Below, piece after piece: positions 32,083 through 41,570 of a DNA stretch of 64,000 nucleotides. The translations under genes and the position numbers were made by a program. Source of the DNA: Bryobacteraceae bacterium (GTDB lineage: Bacteria; Acidobacteriota; Terriglobia; Bryobacterales; Bryobacteraceae); assembly GCA_025928545.1 (NCBI GenBank), contig JAICJH010000009.1, positions 1 through 64,000 on the forward strand, given 5' to 3'. The first letter of the stretch is position 1, and each line of letters opens with the position of its first letter. A model generated the notes under the pieces. The model did no database searches, was not told where the DNA came from, and saw only the letters and a program-made list of their open reading frames with translations.

Positions 32083-34302
32083 CTACACTCCACCGGCGGC
32101 GGCGCGCTTGCTCGATTCCTGCAGGCGCTGGATGGCGATTCGGGATAGTTCGCGTTTCAAATCCGGCAGCCTGTCGATGAGCTTTGTAAACTGCCCGCGT
32201 TCGAGCGAAATGCAGGTTGTGACTGCCACGGTCCGCACAGTGGCTGTTCTGGGGAAGCCAGTGATGAGCGTGATCTCGCCGAAATAATCGCCGTCGTTGA
32301 GAATGCCCACGCAGAGACTCACGCCGGAGTGTTCCTCAGTCCGCCAGACCTCGACCTTGCCGCGGGCGATGATGTAGAACTTGTCGCCGGGATCGTTCTG
32401 GCAAACGATTTCGCGGCCTGATTCGAATGTTTCCGTTGCGAAGAACGGCGCCAGTTCGGTGAGGACCGCTTCCGGCACCTTCTCCAGAATGGGCAACGCC
32501 TGGAGGCGCTGAGCGTCGACATCCACGTGGCGTCCGTCGGGCGAGAAGCGGAAGCCGGCCTGCTTATGCCAGAGGTTGGCATAAGCACCATCAAGAGCCA
32601 TCAATTCGAAGTGGCTGCCCTGCTCCACCATTTTTCCCTCGTCGAAAACGAAGATGTGTGACGCGCCGGATACGGAAGCCAGGCGGTGAGTGGCGGAAAT
32701 CACGGTGGTGGTGGAAGCGATCCGATCGAGGGTCTGGTTGATGGCCAGTTCTTCGGCGGGGTCGAGCGCGGAGCTGATCTCATCGAGAAGCAGAATCGCG
32801 GGCTTGCGCAGCAGAGCCCGGGCGAGCGCGAGCCGCTGTTTCATCTCGGCTGAAAGCCAGATGCCGCCCGTTCCGACAACACTATCGAAACCCTGCTGGC
32901 GGGACTGGATGAATTCGAGCAAGCCGGCGTCGCGCGCCGCATCGACAATCGCCTCTTCCGTGGCGGCCGGACGCCCCATTCGGATGTTCTCCCGGAGGGT
33001 GGTATTGAAAACGAAGCCGTCCTGGAGGACCACGCCCATTTGCGCGCGAAGCGAAGCCTGGGTGACTTGCCGGAGATCGTGGCCATCCACCGTGACACGC
33101 CCGCTGGCTGGATCGGCGAAGCGCATGAGCAGTTTCAGCATGGCGCTCTTGCCCGCCCCGCTGGCGCCGACAAAGGCCGCGTAGCTGCCTTTCGGAATCC
33201 GCAGGCTGACATTGGTCAAGGGGCTGTGATGCAGCGGATTCGGCTGGGCACCCGGTTCGTTCTCCGCGCCAGCTGTGCCGACCGCGGCGAAAACGATTTC
33301 CGAGTTGAAGGCAGGGAGAGTACGGGCGTCGGCGGCGTCGGTTACCGAGTCCGTATCCTCCAGGCTGGTGCGAACGCCAGCGAACGCTTGTTGCGCGGCG
33401 CTGAGTTCCGGAAGGTAATCCACCAGGCGAAGCAGGGAGTGGCCTAGCAGCGCGGCCAGCATCTGCACAGCGACCATGGAACCGACGGACATTTCGCGGT
33501 TGAAGACAAGCCAGAGGCTCAGACCGAGAACAAAGATTTGTTCCAGCAGAATCCCGGCGCCGGTGAAGCGCTCGACAAAGGAACTCCAGAGCCCGGCTTT
33601 CATCGCGCTGCGGGTCAGCACGTCGTTGCGGGAGCGGAAGGCGTTCGATCCCAAATGCTCGATACCGAAGGCGCGAACGATGGCCTGGGCCGCGAGGCTT
33701 TCCTCCACGACATTCAGGACGCCTGTCTCATGCTGAAGCGACTCGTGTTTGGCGCGGCTCGATTTCGGAGCCATGGCGCGCGGAGACAGCAGTGCCCAGG
33801 GCCACAGAATCACCGCGATGAGGCCGATGCGCCAGTCCAGCCACAGCATAATGCCGGTGGCAAGCACGGCTGAGGCAAACGGGACAGCGCCCTGGGAAAC
33901 GGTCAGGGAGAATGCATTCTCAACCGTCGCAAGATCGAGCGAGAAGCGTTCCAGCATGCGCGTCCGGTCCATGGCCGCGTGAACCTGCATCGAGAGATTC
34001 TGGAGACGGCGGAACATGGCGCGGCGCAGGCCACCCATGGCGCGACTGCGCAGGCGAGCGAAAACGAAATCGCGAACGAAGCCGGCCGCCAGAACTGCGG
34101 CCAGGGCTCCGCCGCTGAAATTCACCAGCATCCAGAAAGCGGAAGCGCTGCGGCCTGGCACTACCGATTCGATGAAGTAACGAACACCGAGAGGAACGAC
34201 GCAGCTGAATGCGGCTTCGATTGAGGTGAGAAGGAAAACGAGAGTCAGGGCAAGCCACGAACCACGCGGCATTAAACGGACATACGCCGATTTCGAGGGC
34301 AT
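32083..34302 (-). CDS. ABC exporter with C-terminal cyclic-nucleotide-binding domain
   Basis: A protein of about 739 residues: six-helix ABC exporter membrane domain (about 10-320), nucleotide-binding domain (about 350-585) and a CRP-like cNMP domain (about 610-725). Walker A is FVGASGAGKSAML, Walker B ILLLDEISSALDP and the H-loop ATHRLAS. The signature is LSAEMKQRLALARAL instead of LSGGQxQR. The cNMP domain has a phosphate-binding cassette, GDYFGEITLITGFPRTATVR. The start is uncertain: ATG 34302, with ATG 34272 or TTG 34350 as alternatives, none with a clear binding site. This layout resembles the cNMP-gated exporters and NHLP-type peptide exporters. Cargo not determinable. Confidence 0.82.
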   Translation of the reverse strand: MPSKSAYVRLMPRGSWLALTLVFLLTSIEAAFSCVVPLGVRYFIESVVPGRSASAFWMLVNFSGGALAAVLAAGFVRDFVFARLRSRAMGGLRRAMFRRLQNLSMQVHAAMDRTRMLERFSLDLATVENAFSLTVSQGAVPFASAVLATGIMLWLDWRIGLIAVILWPWALLSPRAMAPKSSRAKHESLQHETGVLNVVEESLAAQAIVRAFGIEHLGSNAFRSRNDVLTRSAMKAGLWSSFVERFTGAGILLEQIFVLGLSLWLVFNREMSVGSMVAVQMLAALLGHSLLRLVDYLPELSAAQQAFAGVRTSLEDTDSVTDAADARTLPAFNSEIVFAAVGTAGAENEPGAQPNPLHHSPLTNVSLRIPKGSYAAFVGASGAGKSAMLKLLMRFADPASGRVTVDGHDLRQVTQASLRAQMGVVLQDGFVFNTTLRENIRMGRPAATEEAIVDAARDAGLLEFIQSRQQGFDSVVGTGGIWLSAEMKQRLALARALLRKPAILLLDEISSALDPAEELAINQTLDRIASTTTVISATHRLASVSGASHIFVFDEGKMVEQGSHFELMALDGAYANLWHKQAGFRFSPDGRHVDVDAQRLQALPILEKVPEAVLTELAPFFATETFESGREIVCQNDPGDKFYIIARGKVEVWRTEEHSGVSLCVGILNDGDYFGEITLITGFPRTATVRTVAVTTCISLERGQFTKLIDRLPDLKRELSRIAIQRLQESSKRAAAGGV

Positions 34303-34453
34303 TCGCGACGAATCGGCGACGGCCCGCAGCTTGCGATCACGCCTGGGCAAGCGCTTAGTATCTCACGCGGGCAACAGAGCCGGACCGGCCGTCGCGACAG
34401 TTGAAAGCGTTCGTAGCGAGTCCGGGGCTCAATGATATGATGCCGTTCACACC

Positions 34454-36076
34454 ATGTGGCCACATCAATACACTCCCGCCGGGGGTAGTCTGCCTCTTTC
34501 CGCTCTGATCGCGTCACTGCCGGTCGTCGCCCTGCTCGTCGTGCTGGCGGGGCTGCGCAAGGCTTCGTGGATCGCTTCGCTGGCGGGTTTGGGCACTGCG
34601 GCGCTCGTTGCCGTTGCGGTGTACGGGATGCCGGTCTCGCTCGCGGTGAGCGCGGTGGGGTATGGAGCGGCGCAGGGTCTGTTCCCGATCGGCTGGGTGG
34701 TGTTTTCCGCCATTCTGCTGTACAACATCACGGTTGCCACCGGACGTTTCGATATCGTGCGGTCGTCGGTGGCCAATCTGACGGCGGACCGGAGATTGCA
34801 GGCGCTGCTGATCGCCTTCGCATTCGGCGCTTTCATCGAAGGCGCGGCGGGCTTCGGAACGCCGGTGGCGGTTGCCGCGGCGATGCTGACCGGCCTCGGC
34901 TTCAAACCTTTTCGCGCGGCCACTATTTGCCTGCTGGCGAATACGGCTCCGGTGGCGTTCGGCTCCATCGGAACTCCGCTGATCATGCTGGCCGCGGTCA
35001 CGGGCTTACCTCTGCTGCAATTGAGCGCGGGCGTCGGACGCATCTGCGCGCCCGTTTCACTTTTTATTCCGGCTTATCTCGTGCTGGTTATGGGCGGCTG
35101 GAAGGCGCTCAAGGGCGTGCTGCCCGCTGCGCTATTGTGCGGAGTTTCCTTCGCCGGCGTTCAGTTCCTGGTTTCCAACTATATCGGCGCGGAACTCACG
35201 GATATTCTCGCGTCGCTGAGCGCGGTGGGGTGCCTGATCGTGCTGTTGCGATTCTGGCATCCCGACGACAACTTCCGGCTGGAAGGCGACGGTCCAGCGC
35301 ATCCGCGAACGTCGATCCCGGTTGGCCAGATTATTTCCGCGTGGACGCCCTTTGCGCTGCTGGTGGTCTGTGTACTCGTGTGGGGCCTGAAACCGGTGCA
35401 GGCGCAACTCGGTCATGCGGCGATTAAATTTCCCTGGCCCGGCCTGCACAGGCTGATCACGCGGATGCCGCCGGTCGCCGTGCGTGCGACACCTTACGAT
35501 GCGATCTATACGTTCAACTGGCTCTCTGCGTCGGGAACGGCTTGTCTGGTCGCGGCACTCCTTTCGGCACTGGTGGCGCGCATGAGCTTCTCCGCTTTCT
35601 TCGGCGTGCTGGGGCGCACGCTGCGGCAACTGGTGCTGGCGGAATCAACCATTGCCATCGTGCTGGGGCTGGCGTTTCTGATGAACTACTCCGGGGCCAC
35701 CGGCACGCTGGGTCTGACGTTCGCCGCCACCGGCCACTTATTCCCGTTCTTCGGCGCGCTGCTGGGCTGGATGGGGGTCTTCCTGACCGGAAGCGACACT
35801 TCGGCCAACGCTTTATTTGGCAGCCTCCAGGTGGTGACCGCGCAGAAGCTTTCTATCAGTCCGGTGTTGATGGCCGCGGCCAACTCCAGCGGAGGCGTGA
35901 TGGGGAAGATGATCAGCCTGCAGAATATCGCGGTGGCTGCCGCGGCAACTTCGCTCGCGACTGCCGACGAGAGCCGCCTGTTTCGGTTCACGCTGCGGCA
36001 TAGCATTTTCCTCGCCGCCGTGATCGGAATCATCGCGATGGTTTACGCGTACGCGACGCCCGCCTTCACTCAATAG
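34454..36076 (+). CDS. lctP: L-lactate permease
   Basis: A 540-residue inner-membrane carrier with about 13-14 hydrophobic segments. FGAFIEGAAGFGTPVAVAAAMLTGLGF and LLANTAPVAFGSIGTPLIMLA are the LctP/LldP hallmark regions, and GWMGVFLTGSDTSANALFGSLQ with AANSSGGVMGKMISLQNIAVA completes the C-terminal signature. It imports L-lactate, D-lactate or glycolate with protons. It is transcribed alone, divergent from the ABC exporter and convergent with the second galT. Confidence 0.94.
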   Translation: MWPHQYTPAGGSLPLSALIASLPVVALLVVLAGLRKASWIASLAGLGTAALVAVAVYGMPVSLAVSAVGYGAAQGLFPIGWVVFSAILLYNITVATGRFDIVRSSVANLTADRRLQALLIAFAFGAFIEGAAGFGTPVAVAAAMLTGLGFKPFRAATICLLANTAPVAFGSIGTPLIMLAAVTGLPLLQLSAGVGRICAPVSLFIPAYLVLVMGGWKALKGVLPAALLCGVSFAGVQFLVSNYIGAELTDILASLSAVGCLIVLLRFWHPDDNFRLEGDGPAHPRTSIPVGQIISAWTPFALLVVCVLVWGLKPVQAQLGHAAIKFPWPGLHRLITRMPPVAVRATPYDAIYTFNWLSASGTACLVAALLSALVARMSFSAFFGVLGRTLRQLVLAESTIAIVLGLAFLMNYSGATGTLGLTFAATGHLFPFFGALLGWMGVFLTGSDTSANALFGSLQVVTAQKLSISPVLMAAANSSGGVMGKMISLQNIAVAAAATSLATADESRLFRFTLRHSIFLAAVIGIIAMVYAYATPAFTQ

Positions 36077-36080
36077 CGGC

Positions 36081-37046
36081 TCACCGGCAGGAATCGATAT
36101 CGCGGGGCTCGGTGTTGCGCAAGTCGGCGGCCTTCTCCTCCGCCACGGTGTCATTGAGGAACAACCCCATGCCCGATTCCATGCAGGCCAGGTATTTGAG
36201 CTTTTCACGGCTCCGCTGAATCGGAAAGAACTCGACATGGAAGTGGAAATACGGCTGATCGCCACGTACCGCCCGCTGCCGGACCAGCATCATCAGAGGT
36301 ATTGAAAAGCTCCACAAATTGTCGTATTTCATGCGCACGGCTTTGACGATTCGCGCAAGATCGACGCGTTCAGCCGCCGTCAGATCCAGCAGGGACTGCG
36401 CATGGCGGCGCGGATAAATCTGGATTTCACCAGGCCATTTGGCATGGAACGGAACGAACGCGACGAAGAGCTCCGATTCAATCACAATTCGACTGCGCGC
36501 CGCCAATTCTTCCGTCAGGATTCGGCAGTACAGGCACTCGGATTCGCCTTCCGCGTGCAGTCGGGCGGATTCCAATTCTCTCGCTGCCAGCGGCGGCACA
36601 ATCGGGAGCGCGTAAATCTGCCCGTGTGGATGCGGCATCGTCACCCCCACCGCCTCACCCGCGTTCTCGAAGATCTGCACGTAAGCGATATCCGGACTCG
36701 CGAACAACTGCTCCGTGCGCGAACGCCACGTTTCCACGATCTTGCCCCAATGCTCCGCCGTAAGCGCCGAGGGAGTCAGCGCGTGGTTCGGATGATAAAG
36801 CACGACATCGCACGAGCCGCGGCTTCCCGTGGCGGCAAAAAGCCCGGGTAATTCCACAAACGGCGCTTCATCCGGACCGAACGCGCTGAAGTCGTTCGGA
36901 TAAATGAAAGTTTCGTAGTTATCCGGAACTCTCCCGGAGCCTGGACAGAACGGACACCAGTCTTTCGGCATCTGAGGCCGATTCTGGCGCGATGATGCCA
37001 CCGAAACCCATTCCCGCAACAGCGGGTGCCAGCGCAGTTCGCTCAC
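36081..37046 (-). CDS. galT: Galactose-1-phosphate uridylyltransferase-like protein, second copy
   Basis: A 321-residue HIT-superfamily protein. ELRWHPLLREWVSVASSRQNRPQ, the zinc site WCPFCPGS, FENAGEAVGVTMPHPHGQIYALP with the catalytic HPH, and a C-terminal HFHVEFFP match GalT. It differs much from the first GalT at 19.8 kb. It may act on another sugar-1-phosphate (UDP-sugar or ADP-sugar exchange). GTG 37046 overlaps the deacetylase stop (GTGA), so it is cotranscribed with bshB1, rhomboid and pfkB-like genes. Confidence 0.88.
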   Translation of the reverse strand: MSELRWHPLLREWVSVASSRQNRPQMPKDWCPFCPGSGRVPDNYETFIYPNDFSAFGPDEAPFVELPGLFAATGSRGSCDVVLYHPNHALTPSALTAEHWGKIVETWRSRTEQLFASPDIAYVQIFENAGEAVGVTMPHPHGQIYALPIVPPLAARELESARLHAEGESECLYCRILTEELAARSRIVIESELFVAFVPFHAKWPGEIQIYPRRHAQSLLDLTAAERVDLARIVKAVRMKYDNLWSFSIPLMMLVRQRAVRGDQPYFHFHVEFFPIQRSREKLKYLACMESGMGLFLNDTVAEEKAADLRNTEPRDIDSCR

Positions 37047-37750
37047 AGGCTGCGAACGGGGAAGGCGACAACGTCGTCAATCCGCATCGTCTCCTTCACC
37101 GCGAAGGGCTCGCCATACTTCACCCCGATCAGGTTACCGTTATAGCGCGCAATCGCGGCCAGTCGTTCGCGGATTTCTGCTTCGTCCGGAAACAGAGTCG
37201 AGCCCTCCTCCACCGCTCCGTATTGAGAACGGTAGGCGAACAACGATTCCATCCGCTTTTCAAAGTACCGGGTGATGTCCACGACAAACGATGGCGCCAC
37301 GTTGGCGTAGAGCGACGAGTAAATAATCTTGTGGGGCCGGTGTGGCTCCGTATATTGATCGATCTTCTTCAGCCCGGCGAGAAAGCAGGCTTCATAGCCA
37401 ATTTCAGCTGCGCGGTAATGATCCGGATGGCGCCCCGTCCAATAAGGCAGAATCACTGTTTTCGGCCGCAGTTCGCGAATTCGATGAGCCAGCGTCATAC
37501 GTCCGGCCATGGAGTTTTCCAGCCGTGCATCCGGGAAATGGAGATTTTCACGGTGCGAGACGCCCAGAATCCGGCCAGCCGCTTCCGATTCGGCAACGCG
37601 AATCTCGGGCGATCCGCGCGTACCCATATCTCCGGCTGTCAGATCGATAATTCCGGTGGAATAACCGGCTTCGGCCATTCGCAGCAGCGTGCCGCCGCAA
37701 GTTTGTTCCACATCGTCGGGGTGGGCTGCAATAGCCAGTACATCTATCAT
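37043..37750 (-). CDS. bshB1: PIG-L deacetylase, BshB1 type
   Basis: A 235-residue zinc-dependent N-acetylglucosamine deacetylase. AIAAHPDDVEQTCGG is the metal-binding AHPDD motif; DLTAGDMGTRGSPEIRVAES, LENS and YWTGRHPDHYRAAEIG (second zinc-ligand region) match BshB1, which deacetylates GlcNAc-malate in bacillithiol synthesis. No bshA or bshC is in the window, so the pathway role is inference. ATG 37750. Confidence 0.87.
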   Translation of the reverse strand: MIDVLAIAAHPDDVEQTCGGTLLRMAEAGYSTGIIDLTAGDMGTRGSPEIRVAESEAAGRILGVSHRENLHFPDARLENSMAGRMTLAHRIRELRPKTVILPYWTGRHPDHYRAAEIGYEACFLAGLKKIDQYTEPHRPHKIIYSSLYANVAPSFVVDITRYFEKRMESLFAYRSQYGAVEEGSTLFPDEAEIRERLAAIARYNGNLIGVKYGEPFAVKETMRIDDVVAFPVRSL

Positions 37751-37761
37751 GATTTATCCGG

Positions 37762-38430
37762 TTACCAGCGATTCTCTACACGTCTGACGTAGCGGTTACG
37801 CGTACCCATGGATGTAACAAGGACCATGCCCGCCAGGAAGCCGCCGATGTGCGCAAACCAGGCTGTACCGCCGTCGGAAACCTGAGTCTGGGAAATGGAG
37901 CCGTAGCCGTTGAAGAGCTGGCTCACAAACCAGAAAATTGTAAAGAACCAGGCCGGAATATCCACGGTGGTTACAAAAACAATTATGAAAACCAAAGTAT
38001 GAATCCAGGCCCTGGGGAACTTAATCAGGTATGCGCCCATCACACCCGCAATCGCGCCGCTGGCGCCCACTACGGGAATTCGCGAGTAGTAATTAAAAAA
38101 GAATTGCACGATTCCGGCTGCAATTCCGCAAAGAAGATAGAAGCCAAGGAACTTCACGTGTCCCATCGCATCTTCCAGACTTTTGCCAAATGCCCAGAGA
38201 AACAGCATGTTTCCGATAATGTGCATCCAGCCGCCGTGCATAAACATGGATGTTACAAGACTGGCCGGAACAAACCGCGCCGGCACCATGGCGTATTTAG
38301 CCACAAAGTAATTGCGCGAGAAATCGTCCAGCGTAATCTCATGGAGGAACACCAGCGAACAAGCCAGAATCAGCAGAAATGTGATGACAGGCGGAGTATA
38401 AGTCGGACGGTCGTCCCTGAGCGGAAACAT
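37762..38430 (-). CDS. Rhomboid family intramembrane serine protease
   Basis: A 222-residue membrane protein with six hydrophobic segments. The catalytic Ser is in VVGASGAIAGVMGAY, the catalytic His in FAHIGGFLAGM, and the MFMHGGWMHIIGNMLFLWAFG segment carries the HxxxN oxyanion region. It lies 11 bp before the deacetylase gene; its ATG directly follows the stop of the PfkB gene. Substrate unknown. Confidence 0.92.
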   Translation of the reverse strand: MFPLRDDRPTYTPPVITFLLILACSLVFLHEITLDDFSRNYFVAKYAMVPARFVPASLVTSMFMHGGWMHIIGNMLFLWAFGKSLEDAMGHVKFLGFYLLCGIAAGIVQFFFNYYSRIPVVGASGAIAGVMGAYLIKFPRAWIHTLVFIIVFVTTVDIPAWFFTIFWFVSQLFNGYGSISQTQVSDGGTAWFAHIGGFLAGMVLVTSMGTRNRYVRRVENRW

Positions 38431-39381
38431 TTAGCCGTGCGACCTGACCGCGAATTCAGACCGGCTGCGGCGCTCGCCGTGCGCCATCAGATGCCGCACT
38501 TCCTGAACGCCTGCGATGTGGCCCCGCGCGCCTGTTGCCGTGCAATTGAGCGCCGCCATGGCATTCGAAAACTCCAGTGCTTCCGCGAGAGGCATCTTCT
38601 GCAACACAGAATAACAGAACGCTCCGTGAAAGACGTCGCCGGCGCCGGTGGTATCAACGCAGTTCACTACATAGCCTGGTGAGTAAAAATACTCTCCTTT
38701 GGATCGCGCGAGAACACCGTTGGATCCGAGCGTCATGGCGGCAACACCCATGCCGTTTTGGTCCTGAATAGCGGCCAGCGCGTCGAAAGGATCGTCCATG
38801 TGGGTCCATCGACCCGGAAATTCCGAGCTCGCAATCAGATAATCCACCAACGGAAGTACGCGATCGAAACCGGGATAAATAGTATCCACGTCCACCGTGA
38901 CCGGAATATTATGCGCGCGTGCAATACGCGCCGCGTGTTCCACGGCCGCAGTATCATGGCCGTCGATATGCAGCAGCCGGGCGCAGGTTATCTGCTCCGC
39001 CGCAATTTCTTCCGGCGCGATCGTCAGACAATCCGGACGGCTCCAGAACACGGTGCGCTCCCCCGTCGATTGATCGATCACGATGTAAGCCGATTGATTC
39101 GGGCAATTCCGCCGCTGCTGAACGTGATCGAGATTGATACCGGAACTGCGCAGGCTTTCCATCTGAATGCGTCCGCGTTCGTCGTCGCCGATCGTGCCGA
39201 TATACTTCGTACGCAGGCCGAGCTTCGCGCATGCCACCATGGCCGTCGCAACCTGGCCACCAGGGGAGTAAGCCTCGCTCAGGAACGGCACTTTACCGCC
39301 ATACGCCGGAAAATGTGGCACCACGAGCATAGTGTCGGTCGCATTCAGCCCCACGCCGACGATATCGAATGCGTCAGTCAT
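38431..39381 (-). CDS. PfkB family carbohydrate kinase
   Basis: A 316-residue ribokinase-like kinase. The N-terminal GVGLNATDT and SPGGQVATAMVACAKLG region binds the sugar, and VDTTGAGDVFHGAF is PfkB signature 2 with the catalytic base Asp. The substrate is a sugar or nucleoside, not readable. The 3' end abuts the rhomboid ATG with no gap; its start overlaps the end of the dCTP deaminase gene by 8 bp. Confidence 0.9.
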   Translation of the reverse strand: MTDAFDIVGVGLNATDTMLVVPHFPAYGGKVPFLSEAYSPGGQVATAMVACAKLGLRTKYIGTIGDDERGRIQMESLRSSGINLDHVQQRRNCPNQSAYIVIDQSTGERTVFWSRPDCLTIAPEEIAAEQITCARLLHIDGHDTAAVEHAARIARAHNIPVTVDVDTIYPGFDRVLPLVDYLIASSEFPGRWTHMDDPFDALAAIQDQNGMGVAAMTLGSNGVLARSKGEYFYSPGYVVNCVDTTGAGDVFHGAFCYSVLQKMPLAEALEFSNAMAALNCTATGARGHIAGVQEVRHLMAHGERRSRSEFAVRSHG

Positions 39382-40498
39382 GAACCGGCGTTCGAAAATG
39401 CTTGCTGAGCTTCAGTCCCTGCCGCTGATAATTGGAGCCGATGCCTTCACCATACAGCGCGCGCGGACGTTCCAGCAGGCGCTCGAAAACCAGGCTCGCC
39501 ACCACCTGGCCGTCTTCCAGAATGAACGGAACTTCGTGCGAACGGACTTCCAGCACAGCGCGTGTGCCGTTGATATCGCCCGATCCATAACCAAAGCCTG
39601 GATCGAAGAAGCCGGCATAGTGAATCCGGAACTCGCCGATGGTGGGATCGTACGGAACCATTTCGGCGGCGTATTGCGGCGGAATCCGCACCTTCTCACG
39701 CGACGCCAGAATGTAGAAATCCTCCGGATCCAGAACCAGCGTGCGGCTTTCATTTCTGCGGATGGGATCCCAGAAATCCTCCGTCGGATAGAAGCCTATT
39801 TTGCTCAGGTCGATCAGCGGCGCGTGTTTCTTGGCGCGGTAACCGATGATCGGCGAGCCCTCGATTCCCTCCAGGTCCACCGACAGACGCAGCCCATTGG
39901 CGATATTCGCCTCGCCTTTCGTTTCATCCGGCAGATAAACCAACGTCTCCGCGCTGTCGATCTCGCGCAGCAGTTTGTCCGATGGCAGATGCTCGCCCTG
40001 AAAGAGCCGCAACTGCGAGAGCCGTTCGCCCTGACGCACGACGACACTGAACGTCCGCGGCACAACCTCCGCAAAAAGACGCCCGCGATATCCCGCCGGC
40101 ACGATTTCGAACTGACGTCCTTCATCCGTGATCAGGCGCGTAAAAATATCCAGCCGCCCGGTTGAACTCTTCGGATTCGCTTTGCCTGAAATTTCGGCAG
40201 GCAGCGCCAACTCTTCCTGAAGCGGCACGATATAGACGCAGCCTTTTTCCAGCACGGCAGGCTTTGTGAGATCGAGCGTATGCAGGCGATACTGTTCCAG
40301 CTTGCTTGTGACGGTCGCGGAACCCGCGGCAAGAAAACTTGCGCGCACCCGGTAAGCCTCGGCGCCGAGCCGCAAGTCGATCGACGACGGCTGCACCTGC
40401 TCCGGCAGGATCGGCGTGCGGGCATGTATCACGCCATTCAAAATCATCTGCTCAAGCGCCTGAGAAGGCAGCACGCCGTTTGTTTGTTCTGAACTCAT
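39374..40498 (-). CDS. dcd: dCTP deaminase, double-domain form
   Basis: A 374-residue protein, twice the usual Dcd length. The N-terminal half has QPSSIDLRLG and the catalytic-type NPKSSTGRLDIFTRLI. The C-terminal half repeats the dUTPase-like fold: VLDPEDFYILASREKVRIPPQYAAEMVPYDPTIGEF, then GFFDPGFGYG and ASLVFERLLERP. This long form is annotated as 2'-deoxycytidine 5'-triphosphate deaminase in other bacteria. It supplies dUTP for thymidylate. ATG 40498, first of the gene block running down to galT. Confidence 0.85.
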   Translation of the reverse strand: MSSEQTNGVLPSQALEQMILNGVIHARTPILPEQVQPSSIDLRLGAEAYRVRASFLAAGSATVTSKLEQYRLHTLDLTKPAVLEKGCVYIVPLQEELALPAEISGKANPKSSTGRLDIFTRLITDEGRQFEIVPAGYRGRLFAEVVPRTFSVVVRQGERLSQLRLFQGEHLPSDKLLREIDSAETLVYLPDETKGEANIANGLRLSVDLEGIEGSPIIGYRAKKHAPLIDLSKIGFYPTEDFWDPIRRNESRTLVLDPEDFYILASREKVRIPPQYAAEMVPYDPTIGEFRIHYAGFFDPGFGYGSGDINGTRAVLEVRSHEVPFILEDGQVVASLVFERLLERPRALYGEGIGSNYQRQGLKLSKHFRTPVHD

Positions 40499-40508
40499 TC
40501 GGCTCCGG

Positions 40509-41189
40509 TCACTTCACGCGCGAGATAGACATCCCGTCGATTTTATCCTTCAGAATCGGGAGCAGGATCGATTCAAGCCTCGGATGCGTCGCGATAAGCT
40601 CATTGAACGCTCTGACGCCCAGCGCCATTTCATCCGGATTGACCGATCCCGGAATCGCATCCCCGTGACGGATCAGATTGTCGCCGATGATCACCGTGCC
40701 CGAATGTGAGAGTTGCAGCACCTGATTCAGATACCCGACATAGCCCGTTTTATCCGCATCGATAAAGATGAAATCGAATGGCTCCTCGTGCGCGGCAATC
40801 ATCTTATCGAGAGTGTCGCCGGCTCGTCCCACTCGAATCTCCACGAAATGGCCGACTCCGGCGCGGTCCAGATTCTTCCGCGCGACAGCCGCGTTTTCAG
40901 CCTTGAGTTCGAGCGTGACCAGCTTACCGCCGGCCGGCAGCGCCCGTGCCAGCAGCGTGGTGCTGTAACCACCCAGCGTGCCAATCTCCAGAATGCGTTT
41001 GGCTCCCGCCATTTTGGCGAGAATATACATCATGCGCCCCTGATCCGGCGAGACCGCAATAGCAGGCAGACCAGCCGCCTCGGTATCTTTCAGATTCTGT
41101 TCGAGAGCTTCGTCCCGAGGTACGAAAAGCTTTTCGATGTACCGCTCGATTTGCTCGAGCAGGGCTTCATTAACTGGTTGCATTCCCAT
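40509..41189 (-). CDS. O-methyltransferase (class I, COMT-like)
   Basis: A 226-residue SAM-dependent methyltransferase of the Methyltransf_3 family. AVSPDQGRMMYILAKMAGAKRILEIGTLGGYSTTLLARALP is motif I. FDFIFIDADKTGYVGYLNQVLQL and VIIGDNLIRHGDA carry the metal-binding Asp/Asn residues. It methylates a catechol-like or similar hydroxyl; substrate unknown. Start ATG 41189 (or 41183). It lies 10 bp before dcd, so it heads this minus-strand run. Confidence 0.92.
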   Translation of the reverse strand: MGMQPVNEALLEQIERYIEKLFVPRDEALEQNLKDTEAAGLPAIAVSPDQGRMMYILAKMAGAKRILEIGTLGGYSTTLLARALPAGGKLVTLELKAENAAVARKNLDRAGVGHFVEIRVGRAGDTLDKMIAAHEEPFDFIFIDADKTGYVGYLNQVLQLSHSGTVIIGDNLIRHGDAIPGSVNPDEMALGVRAFNELIATHPRLESILLPILKDKIDGMSISRVK

Positions 41190-41237
41190 CGAAATCTATT
41201 GTATGGGTTGAGGTTTGGGCGCGGGTTAATATGGCGC

Positions 41238-41570
41238 ATGCTCACTGTGGTCCTGCTGATTGCTTCGAATACTTTCATGACGTTTGCCTGGTATGGACAT
41301 CTGAAACATCGGTCCGCGCCGCTCTGGGAAGCCATCCTGTTCAGCTGGCTGATCGCGCTCGGCGAATACTGCCTCCAGGTTCCGGCCAATCGCATTGGTT
41401 TCGGCCGCTTCACCGGCTACCAACTGAAGATCATTCAGGAATCCATCACGCTCGTCGTCTTCGCGATATTCGCCTGGTTCTACCTGGGAGAGGCCATGCG
41501 CTGGAATTACGCCGTGTCATTCCTCCTCCTGTTCGCCGCGGTGGCGGTGGCCTTCATGGGGCGCGCCTGA
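41238..41570 (+). CDS. DUF486 / DMT-like small membrane protein
   Basis: A 110-residue protein with four hydrophobic segments: LTVVLLIASNTFMTFAWYGHLKH, WEAILFSWLIALGEYCLQVPANR, QLKIIQESITLVVFAIFAWFYLGE and WNYAVSFLLLFAAVAVAFM. YCLQVPANRIG and FAWFYLGE are the DUF486 signatures. Probably a small drug/metabolite transporter-like protein. ATG 41238; the stop sits in a hairpin shared with arsM. Confidence 0.9.
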   Translation: MLTVVLLIASNTFMTFAWYGHLKHRSAPLWEAILFSWLIALGEYCLQVPANRIGFGRFTGYQLKIIQESITLVVFAIFAWFYLGEAMRWNYAVSFLLLFAAVAVAFMGRA

